NCBI GenBank assembly: GCA_002118135.1
Contig: BDIU01000130.1
Span: 1 to 64,000 of the forward strand
Length of the DNA stretch: 64,000 bases
Source: Trebouxia sp. TZW2008
Taxonomy: Eukaryota > Chlorophyta > Trebouxiophyceae > Trebouxiales > Trebouxiaceae
Direction of reading: 5' to 3'
Within the stretch, counting starts at the first letter, position 1, and every line of letters begins with the position of its first letter. The position numbers and the translations under genes are program-made. The notes beneath the pieces were generated by a model that was given only the letters and a program-made list of their open reading frames with translations, searched no databases and was not told the origin of the DNA. Below are positions 20,555-30,382 of the stretch, piece by piece.

Positions 20555-23500
20555 TTGAACGCACTGACTTGCAGCTTTAGCACAGCAGCAACAACAGAGC
20601 AGCAGCAGCACAGCAGCAGCATGAAATTTGCTGAGCAAAGGAGCACTGACCTGCACCATTCCTCAATGCGGCTAGCAACAGCTCTGAGCACTGCAACTGC
20701 CTTGTCTGGGTAGGCCCCAGCAGCAGATTCTCCCGACAGCATCAAGGCATCAGCCCTTTGGCGAACCACATCTGAGATGTCTGCTACTTCTGCCCTTGTG
20801 GGTGTGGGGTACTCGATCATGGACTGCAGCAGGTGTGATGCAACAATGACTGGCTTGCCCATCTGCCGACATCGCATCACAATCTCTTTCTGCACTGAAG
20901 GGACGTCCTCCAGAGGGATTTGTGCACCTGTATAGCAGCAGCAGGAATTGAGCAATTTACCACTGATAACATTTGTGTGAATGAAGTCATCAGCAGAATG
21001 ATCTCTTTGGGGACTGGAAAACGCCTTGTAAAGAAATCTGGGCACCTGTGCAGCAGCAGCAGCAGGTGTGCTGCAACAATGACAGGCTTGCCCATCTGCC
21101 GACATCGCATCACAATCTCTTGCTGCACTGAAGGGACGTCTTCTAGAGGAATCTGGGCGCCTGTGCAGAGTGAAGAAGACGTTTAGCACTTGACAGTCAA
21201 CAGTCCTCATGTAAATTCATGAAGTAATCAGCATCACGGTCTCTTGGGGTGCTCAATCATGGACTGCAGCAGGTGTGATGCGATGATGACTGGCTTGCCC
21301 ATCTGCCGACATTGCATCACAATCTCTTTCTGCACTGAGGGTATGTCTTCTACAGGAATCTGGGCACCTGTAGAAGGGGATGATTAGTTGACTGTTGACA
21401 GGGCTCATAGGAGTTACGGGAATGACAAGTGTCACGATCTCTTTCTGCACTGAAGGGATGACTTCTAGAGGGATTTGTGCACCTGTATAGCAGCAACAGC
21501 AGTTGAGCAATTTACCATTGCCAGGACTTGTGTAAATGCCATTATCAGCATCACAATCTCTTTCTGGATTTGAGGGAGGTCTTCTACAGAGATTTGGGCA
21601 CCTGTGCAGCAGCCAAGGAAATTAAATCAGTTGACATGCAACAGGCCTTCAAATTGACGAAGTGATCAGCATCAGAAGCTCGTTCTGGACTGAAGGGCCA
21701 TCTTCCAGAAGAATTTGGGCACCTGCACAGCAGCATGAGAAGTTGACACAGTTGATCATGCAGAGAGGTGAAGAGGAATGGTACCTACACCACATGCAAT
21801 CATGACGCCGTCTGAAGCCTCAATGATGTGCTGTGCATTGGGAACACTATCTTGACTCTCAACCTTGGTCACAGAAAATCTTGGCCACAATCTCAAGCAA
21901 CAAACACAAAAGTCTGACCTACCAAACATGTGGCAACAGTACAAGCTAGGCATGAAGAGGAACAGCACCTAGGTCACCACATGCAATCATGACGCTATCT
22001 GACGCTTCAATGATGTGCTGTGCATTGGGAACACTGTCATGGCATTCAATCTTGTAGACTGTCTCAAGCAGCAGGGTTCTGATAGTACGCACTACCAACT
22101 AGGTGGCAATAGTGCAAGCCACAAGTGAAGAGGACTAGTACCTAGGTCACCACGCGCAATCATGACGCCATCTGATGCTTCAATGATGTGCTGTGCATTG
22201 GGCACGCTGTCATGGCTCTCAATCTTGGCGACGATCTCAATGGTCTTGTCACTGCGTGAGCTGAGGTAGCTCTTGAGGTTGTTGATCACATCTGGAGTCT
22301 TGACAAACGAGACAGCAATGAAATCCACACTCATCTGTATGGCAAAATCGATGTCCAGCCAGTCCTGCATGAAAGTAAAACAGATTGAGTTTAGCAAAAC
22401 TGGACACAGCTTCTGCACTATTGGCATCAAATTCTGTAGTACAGTGGGCATCACTTGTACGTGCTTAGGAGCACTGAGACTACAGCTGGGTCTGTGCAGA
22501 GATGAACAGCAGCTTTGACACTTGTTTTGCATGCAGCAATTGCAAGAGCAAGCTTCAGCGGAGTGTACAGGGCGTGTTGCAAAAATGCTGCTGTACACAG
22601 TGCGCGAATGCTATACACATGCATGCTGACAGCAGCTCATACTGAAGGTGCCCTGACAAATGCAGTCCATGCCGCGTGCGGCTAGCTGCACGGTGGATGC
22701 AAAAGAAGAGTCAGTCAGTTCAGTCCGTCTCAGGACTGACTGAAGGCTGTTTGCATATGCCACTAGAATCTCTTGGCAATCATGTCATTCAGCCCACAAG
22801 TATTGAAAGCATGCGTCGCGTAGCTACTGCTGCAAGCCTGTCATTGCATGAAGACAAGTGCCTGGGCGAAAACACATGGCCTGAACATTGCAGCCAGTCT
22901 GCATCAGGACACAAAGGTCAAAGCTGCCTGAAGTATCTCGAAACCCTTTGGGCTGCTCAGACCTAGTGGTGCAGCTGCAGACTGACATGCTGCTGATGGT
23001 GTATGTGTGTGCATGCCTTGCATCAGCCTGGCTGCTGTATTTGTGACTGCATGATTGTATGCATGACTACGGTTGCGGTTCAGGAACACATTCACGTTGA
23101 GGTCAAGAAGGCGCAGCAATATCACAGTACAGTGATCTCTCTTTATAACAACTGCATTGGTTACCAAGAAAAATGTCATTACATCGAATCGTCCTGACTC
23201 AGTAACGCTGCAGTCAGAATGCAGTGCTTGGTTCCTAACTGCATTGTCCTTACACCCAGGATGTTCTTATAGCGAGTGTCCTTATGAAGCGAGTTTACTG
23301 TACCAGCTGGGTCACAACTGCAGCTCCTGGCTCAGAAGCAGCTTTGCTTGCTGCTACAGGCTGTAGCTGTTGTGCCTGAGCAAGCAGCATGATGAGGCAC
23401 AGCTCACTTGAGACCTGAAAGTCTAGATTGTGCTTGGGTTACAGTTTGACACCTGCTCGGCTTTGCACTGCAGGCCTGGGTGGGTCAGGCAGCTCACCTT

Positions 23501-25342
23501 GGAGGAGAGTACAGGCAGCATGGAATTACGGGCTCTGACAATGGTGCCATTTCTTCTGAAGGTAAGGTTGGCTCTGGACAGGATGATCCCTGGATCAGCG
23601 ACTTTGCAGCAAACATCAGGCCCTGCCTTCTCCAGCACGTTCAGGGTTACCATGCCGCCGTCTACAACCACATGATCACCAACCTGCAATACCGACCAAA
23701 GTTTGACTTGCTTTCTGTAGCCATTCAAGCACCCAATTGATAACCATCAGCCAGATTGACGCCCCAATTGGCTTTCTAGCCATTGACAAGGCCGTTGCCA
23801 GAGAATGTGACTGCACATGTGTCAGTCATGCCTGTGTGCAAAGCATTGTGCAAGCAGGCGCTGTCTGTTGAGCAAATGCCCTGCTTCTTGCTTGATTAGG
23901 GTACAGCGAATGTGAGAAGTAGCATTGTGCCAGCATGCAGTGGGACAAAAACAAGTCTTCTGTGCAATCCGATGCTGTCAGTTGGGCATATGGCCTGGTA
24001 GCATTGTGCCAGCATGCATTGCCTATGAGTCACCTGTACATCATCTACAAAGGCCTCATAGCTGACACCCAAGGCCTTCTTGCCCTCGATGACTGCTGGG
24101 TTCCTGATTGTTAAAACAAACTCCTCTCCAGCCTGCACAGAAATGCCATGCCATGTTGCACATGCTGCGTATATATCTCACAATGGCACCATCATGTGTG
24201 TACTGCTATAGGAGAGATCGGCGGGGCAGCACATGGTGCGACACTGTACGCAAAGGATGCCCACGATTGCAGCAACACAGTAGCAAGGTATTTTGCAGCA
24301 AGCTTGACGCTGATTGCCATGTCCAATCTTCTGGCAGCATCTTCATGGTGAGTGCCAAATTGCACACAGCATTAGTCATGAGAGCAATCCTGTTTGATGT
24401 GAAGCTAGGAAGCAATGCAGGCGAGCAAGCTTAGGCAGGTGCTCCTTCGTATACATTGGATGCCAACAAATGAAAAGGTACTGCCGTTACAGGCCATGTA
24501 TGTTGATGCCTGAAGGGCTCAGACAGTTACCTCGGCTTTCTGCGGCTGAGGCAGCTCATTCAGGTGTACTTCACTCCCTTCAGTGTCCATCATGATGGCA
24601 ACAGAATAGCTGCAAGCAGAAGTGGCATCAGTTGCAGCGGGTAATGTTGTCTGACATGGGATGCAAGGGTAATCTTGTTCATGTGAGCTTTGTGCTTGTC
24701 AGTCAAAACTTACCCTTTGTCTTTGTTGAGCTGCCGTATGCGCTCAATCACAGTTCTGTGCCATTCATGGTCCCCATGTGACATGTTCAACCGTGCACAG
24801 TTCATGCCACCGGCAGCCAGGGTTGCTAACATCTGTGTCGAACAAGACTTTGGGCCAATCGTGCATATGATTTTGGTTCTTCTTGTACTTCTGAACCCTG
24901 CCACGAGTAAAGCAATCATGATCAACACATTGAGTTCCGAGGAGATGTGAGTGTCGCGAAAGACAGGGACTGTCAACAGGTCGAAGTGATGGTCGACAGA
25001 GGCTACTCTACCATTTTCGCGCAGCTCCTGCGACAGCACAGTGTCGACTTCAAGGTCTCGTCCTGAAGCTTGATTGCCATTTGCCACATGATCAGGATCT
25101 GTCGGCGCGCCGGTTTTGATCGGGACATGGGTTGTGTCTTCGGACGCTGTCGGCTGCTTTGACGCGGTTTCCGTGGCTTCCTTCTGACGAGCAGTCGTGC
25201 TCGCGGCCTGAGCGGCTATGCGCAATGGCTTTCTGTGGTGTACGCTACGACGAGGCAGCGAAGCAATTTGACGACAGTCCGAGACAGAGCATCTGTGCGG
25301 CGTCAGCACTTTGCCGTTCAGCAGCATCATGCTGGCGCACAA
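19115..25342 (-). CDS. Plastid pyruvate kinase, alpha-type
   Basis: Ten exons: 25342-25012, 24897-24714, 24609-24531, 24132-24034, 23683-23498, 22364-22142, 20927-20651, 20267-20068, 19817-19715, 19229-19115; 598 residues, all phases agree. The first about 100 residues are transit-peptide-like and disordered. Conserved pieces in order: [33 protein letters not shown] (the plastid alpha-subunit variant of the substrate loop), [18 protein letters not shown] with the catalytic Lys, [44 protein letters not shown], then the C-terminal domain to [10 protein letters not shown] and VQIRRVP. The enzyme makes pyruvate and ATP from phosphoenolpyruvate and ADP, in plastids feeding fatty-acid synthesis. 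The gene is convergent with LHCII. Intron 1 (25011-24898) is 114 bases and open in frame, so retention would add 38 residues between ELRENG and FRSTRR. Introns 6 and 7 contain junction copies and CAG repeats (separate entries). Confidence 0.95.
20336..20640. repeat. CAG/GCAGC-rich simple repeat in pyruvate kinase intron 7
   Basis: Imperfect CAGC, CAGCAG and CAACAG runs, including a pure (CAG)n block at about 20526-20551, fill the intron between exons 7 and 8, right after the exon 7 donor. On the minus strand these supply CTG-rich pyrimidine tracts. Confidence 0.9.
20928..21730 (-). repeat. Array of six acceptor-side copies of pyruvate kinase exon 7
   Basis: The exon 7 start (acceptor CAG|GTGCACAAATCCCTCTGGA, first base 20927) recurs upstream at about 21045, 21164, 21368, 21483, 21602 and 21723. 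Most steps are 115-121 bp; one is about 204. Each copy keeps an acceptor and 30-120 bases of exon (PLEDVPSVQ(K/Q)EIVMRCRQM type). The copies at 21164 and 21368 extend to GKPVIVAAH or similar. None has the remaining exon or its donor. Confidence 0.93.
21784..22110 (-). repeat. Two donor-side copies of pyruvate kinase exon 6
   Basis: The end of exon 6 ([20 protein letters not shown], real donor after 22142) recurs with donors after about 21970 and 21785, 172 and 185 bp further on. Both retain GT (CTAG|GTGCTG and GTAG|GTACCA). The reading frame is close to intact in each ([13 protein letters not shown]). Confidence 0.92.
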
Positions 25343-26054
25343 GTATGAATTTCTGGCAAGGCAAGCACACTGCAGACACCTCCGAGACAGCCGAGAACGT
25401 CTTCGCTCACGTCAAACACCACGGCTTTGCTGCACCATTGTTTGACTGGCGTTTCGCTCACGGCCTTGCTCGTTCGTCTGCCAGTGGAAGATGCCACTGA
25501 GCCCTGGGCTCGGGCTGGGCGAGTAAGTCCTGCTGGCCTACAGTTGAAGCCTGCAGGTGAGCGAAGCTAACAAGCCTGTGCTTGTTATTACAATATACAC
25601 AGTGGAGTATCCAATTGTAGTCTTGTACAAGCAAGCGACAACCGTGCAGTGATACAGTCTTTTGTCACTGCAGCGTCTTGGGCGTACTGTCTGCACCACC
25701 CAGAGTCTGTTGCAGGCCGTCAAACTCAGTCAGCTGCTGAGGCACAAAAGCAGTTTACAAGCCTTGGAAGGGAGTGTCATTATCTTTGCAGCAGGCTCAC
25801 CAAACCTTGAGCAGCTGAACAGGAGGGAGTTGGGACTCCATACTTTACTAAGCCGAAGGAAGCAGGTTCGCTTTTATTGAACTGTTATTTCAGGTGTACC
25901 TGCACAAAGTTGCTGCTGATCCCAATGCTGCAATATCCATTTTCAAGCAATGCTGTTCTGTTGTGCGTGCCAATTAAGAAAGTGCTGTGATGGGCCAATC
26001 TCATCTTGTGGAACTGATTAAAATCGCTTGCAATGTTTGCGCAGGATTACAAGC
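25343..26054. other. Upstream interval between pyruvate kinase and the Crinkler-type gene; possible 5' exons
   Basis: The part next to 25342 is CpG-rich and should hold the pyruvate kinase promoter. On the plus strand, 25662-25870 is open (VIIFAAGSPNLEQLNRRELG...) with a donor-like CAG|GTTCGC near 25867. A second open piece starts after 'ttatttcag' at 25895 (VYLHKVAADPNAAISIFKQ). The two join in phase 0 and could be 5' exons of the next gene, but I could not connect them to it. Confidence 0.35.
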
Positions 26055-29000
26055 ATGACTTGCTTTGCAACTGTAGCAGAACTAGCTGTTTTCCTTGGCA
26101 AGCTTGACCCAGACTATGCTGGGTATGCAGCTGCATTGTGGCAGAAAGGAATTTAGGACTTCACAGCAGCTTGCATATGCCAGAGAGCAGATCATGCTCT
26201 CTGCTAATGTACCAGAGCTGCACGTTGATGACATCCAAGCAAGATTTGGTGACACTGGTGAGCAAGTGGCCCACAGCAATTTGTTGCAGCATTTCTGTGT
26301 AACAACCCTGAACTCCTCAACACACAGCAAGTGAAGTCACTCTGGCAGCAACAACACCATGTCATGCAGGCAAAGGTGGTCCTGACACCCTGGACCAGCG
26401 ACGTTCATCCAAGAAGGCGCGCACAGGTATCTGAAAGGACAAGCAGCTTGGTGGCACAATGATGGGTGTCTAGGATTTGTAGGCTGTACACAGCAAGATC
26501 ATGTCCATCAGTGCAATCATGACTATGCAGATGCTCAAATTGCGCTTGTCAAGGAGTGTCTGAAGCCGGTACAAAATTTCCCTGCAGCCAGTGACTTTTT
26601 AGACTTTCTTATCCACCAGGATGGCCGCAGAATCCCTGTGTCATTGCAGGCCTCTAAACAGGTATGAGGTTTCATGCGGCATGTGTATGCCTGATTGTCA
26701 ACCAACCTGCTATGTCTGCACACGAAGACCAAATTTGATGCAGCAGGGCTGATCATACGCTTGCTTTGTGACTGTGCGCCCGTTAGGTTTGTGCTGAATG
26801 GCTTGCAGGCTAATTTGCCAGAAATTTTGATACCAGAGCCCTCTGGAGGCCTCTCACACATTAGCAGTCTTGTGGAGGAAGTGCCGTTCCACGGTGGAGA
26901 ACGACTGACTACTGCAATGATGAGTGCATTCATTCCTGGTGCTATGCGAGCTTGACTCAAGGTCTGCCTCTGTTTGTTGTGTGTCATCTTGCACAGCCTT
27001 TTTTACACTGCAGCTGTTGTCCTTATCCCCTTTCTGCCGATTAAAGCTCATGGTGCTCATGATCATTGCCTATCATTGTGGAGAAGCGCTTGACATGCAT
27101 GATTGCATACTTGGCCATTGTAGAGCTGCTATCTGCATGTCTAAAGTAACTCCATCACTGCAGCACCAAGCTTTAGTATTGGCTTGGCTCATGCTGCAGA
27201 AAGTTTCCCTTCCAGGCTCTGAATACTATCTCAGATTTCACTACTCAGGCAATGAAACTGAGAAGAGAAGCGCTAATTCCTCCAGCGTGCTGAGCCAAAA
27301 GCTTGACAGGCCAGACATGCTGCTTACAAGCAGTGGTGCAACTGTGCTGGTAGGCGAGGACAAGGTCAGTGTAGCTATCTGGCAATGCTGATTCAGTAAA
27401 CGCATTGTCAATATATTGGGATGTCAAACTTTTACCTGAAGTTGGGTTGCAAAACTGTTTTTGCAGGCAGAGGGTCACCTTCATGAAGCTGCTCAGGACA
27501 TTGTAAACTATGTCCGAGGAGGTTTTTCAGCACTCCAGTATGGCGTTGTCAACTATTTGCCCTGCTATGCTGCTGCTGGTCTTCTTATCAAGCTTGGCAT
27601 CTTTACTTCCCTCGGCGAGGTGGGCTTGTGTTATGCACTAGTGACTCTCAAAATATGTCCATAGTATTGCAACAAAATTATCAATAATGCACATCTGTGA
27701 TAGACGACAGGCTTGTTTGATTGATTTCTGCAATGCTAAGTCACAGTCATTGCATGCATTTTGTGCACAGCATTTGTACTTATAAGCTGTCTGTATGCTA
27801 CTTACAAGTATGCCATTACGCCTTGCGATGCAAGACTTTTATTGCAGACATTATGTTGTTGCCTGTATACATGTTGCTCATGCGTGTGTGGCTGAACTGT
27901 ACGTAGGTGCATTGGATGAAAACCGAGTTTGACATGTCCTCTTGCAAGCATAGAGCAATCTTCTTGTTTGTAGTAAGCAACCTGACCCGCTGGTTCACAC
28001 TGGTGGCTCAGCAACCTCCAGAGTCGGCAGTCAGGACGCTGCTGTTTCTGAAGCCTTGGGAAATGAATGCACATGTGACAATTACTCTCCAAAGTGCTGG
28101 CAGGTGAGAATTTATGCGCAATCACATATGTTTATGTCGATCGGCATTTCTTGTGCATTGCGAGAGGCTGTTTTGGCTAGCCCATACCTCTTCAGCATGT
28201 CGATCCAGTAGTGAGCCAATGCGCACCTCGCTTTGCAGGGTGTACAAGCAGATCAAAGGTTTTAAAGATTGGGCGGAAAATCACAGCCCTGGCAGTGATT
28301 TTGATTTTGTTGCCAATGTTTACAAGATTGCCAATTGCCATCCAAATCTGGTTCACACTCGCAACTTTCCGCAACTTGATTTGAGGAAAGGGGATTACAA
28401 AGTCACTCTTGAGCAGTATGGGCCTCCAGCCAATCCTCGGACGCTGCAGGTGATGCTTTCAAGCCCCAAGTTGATTTTGTGTCACAACAACAAAATTGAC
28501 AGGTCCAGGTGACTATAACCCTGTAGAGAAGACCCATGGGCGTGGCCCAAATGTTGTATTTGCAGATGGCACAAAAGGAAAAACGTTACCTTTGTATGAT
28601 GACTGCAGATGTTGTAGACCTTTTTTTCAGATGCCTTCTGCTATGAGTGCCTTCTGATTTATCACCTTGTTGTACTGCAGGACGTTCACGGTCTATGTCG
28701 TGATGGCTGTGCTGCTGCTGCTGCCCTACACGCAGAGAATGTAGTCATGCGTGATTTCAGACTTCCAAATGTGTTGACCCGTCATGGCGTTGAAGGGGAC
28801 TACGTTGTTGTGGACATGGAATGTGCAGGCCCTGACGGCGTTGAGTGGTCCCTCAACCTGTTGGACAAGTGGGATGTGGACACACTGAATGAGGTCAGTG
28901 TATGTGCCAGTTGCTACTAAAGCAGTTGCAGGCCTTGTTGCATGCACACTTGCAATGTCGAGCAATAGCCTTCGCTTTGGGCTAGCAACATATTATTAAG

Positions 29001-29229
29001 TCTTGGCTTGAAACTCACATGTGGTTTTTGAATGATGCAGATGCACCAGTATGATAAAATGTCAGACATGCATCAAATTGGCTTGATGATAGACTCTCTC
29101 CCTGTTAGCAAGCCTGAAGTTTTGAACGAATTTTTGGACTTGCTTGTTAAAAAGCAGCTGTCAGCCTCAGAAGCATTGCAGCATCAGTGGATAGTACAAG
29201 GAGTGGATGAGCTGTGCCCATTGCATTGA
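26055..29229 (+). CDS. Crinkler-type nuclease-kinase protein, N-terminal part damaged
   Basis: Well-supported phase-consistent exons: 26277-26426, 26494-26661, 27200-27364, 27467-27619, 27907-28103, 28239-28449, 28681-28893 and 29041-29229 (TGA). An intervening exon at 26728 to about 26938 has an uncertain end. Exons 27200-27619 carry LDRPDMLL...VLVGEDK followed by HEAAQDIVNYV, the PD...ExK pattern of PD-(D/E)xK nucleases. Exons 27907-29229 are protein-kinase-like: VMRDFRLPNVL (catalytic loop), YVVVDMECAG (DFG replaced by DME) and SASEALQHQWI at the end of the lobe. This nuclease-kinase pairing is known from Crinkler (CRN) proteins. The 5' part (26055-26276) resembles a SAM-like helical domain but is broken: a TTT run at about 26151-26155 shifts frame and another shift occurs before 26277. 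Either this copy is decaying or the assembly has indels. The true start is unknown. Confidence 0.62.
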
Positions 29230-30382
29230 CAGGCAAGCTCATGACGAAGGGTTGCTCAGGCATGGGTGTTTTGCTGCAAATACCACCTGCCACAAGATGG
29301 AATGTGACATTGAAGTAAAATTACAGCTGTGTGAGAGTGAGTGATTAGCTGTTTTGCCCTTGCCAAACTGAGATAGTCCGCTGAAACAATCATATTTGGA
29401 ATACCTCACTGTTAATTGCAAGAAGCAACAAGATTTGGCCCCCTTTTGCATGCTGAAGATGATTGGCAACGAGCTGTCGATCCTGGTGGTATTCGTGCTG
29501 CAAAGCACTGCAATAGTGGCTTGGCTTTGGCAAGTGCTTGGGAGACACAAGAGCTGACGAGGTCTGAAGCATGCACATTTTTCAACACTTATGACCTGGC
29601 ATGTCAAGCTTGCATGCAGCCCAGGAGATAGTGACAAGTTGTGCTTCCCGCTTCCTGTCCAGTCGTGTGCAAACGCTGTACGGACTGCTCGTTGTACTTA
29701 CAGGCAAGCAACCAGGTTTGCAAAGCCCATTTTGTACGCAGCCAGCACGCAAGACTCAAAGGGAACCGTGGTGGTCACAGTGAATTCAGCGCTGAGTCAA
29801 GCAGGGTCATGATGAGAAATGCAGCCTTTTCATCACCCTAAAAGACTACTGTGACCAAATTTGCACGTATGCCTACACCTATGCCTCAGCACAAGTGATT
29901 AGCCAAAACTGGTCTAGGTGTGTAAGAGCAATGCTGCTCTCTGAGGTGGCGTGCTCAACTTGTAATTGGGCTTTGTGCTGTTGGTGACTCAATTGTATCT
30001 TTGTGTCATCCAATGCGTGCCATTTGGGCATGTTGCTTGTGAAAACATTGGCACTTTGATTCTCTGCGTCGCTTTTGCAGTGCAGCCAGGCGAGCAAATC
30101 GATACAAGACTTAGTGGCGCCGTATCATTGTAACACATTTGCATCTGCAAGTTCTCAGCATTAGTCTTAAAATGCAGTGTCATACAGGGTGGCAACGTAT
30201 TTGATCTCATACCTACATTGGTATACATGTACAGGCAAAATCTTCAACATCTAACACTAATGCAATATTGAGTGATTCTCAGTATGCAACCTTATGGCGA
30301 ACACCTACTGTTTCAAAACTTGTGTACATGCACATGCTACAGACGTAAGTTGTACAGCTCGAGGACAAGGGCAAGATTGCAT
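29230..30382. other. Convergent intergenic interval, no supported feature
   Basis: This lies between the stop codons of the Crinkler-type gene (plus) and the PARP gene (minus). It should contain both 3' untranslated regions. Short open frames on both strands (for example plus 29416-29631) have no partner exons or recognisable motifs. Confidence 0.5.

Noticed and set aside
20928..21730. CRISPR-like spaced repeats in the pyruvate kinase intron
   Set aside because: Repeats of about 119 bp are copies of an exon border with coding similarity and no unique spacers; this is a eukaryotic nuclear region.
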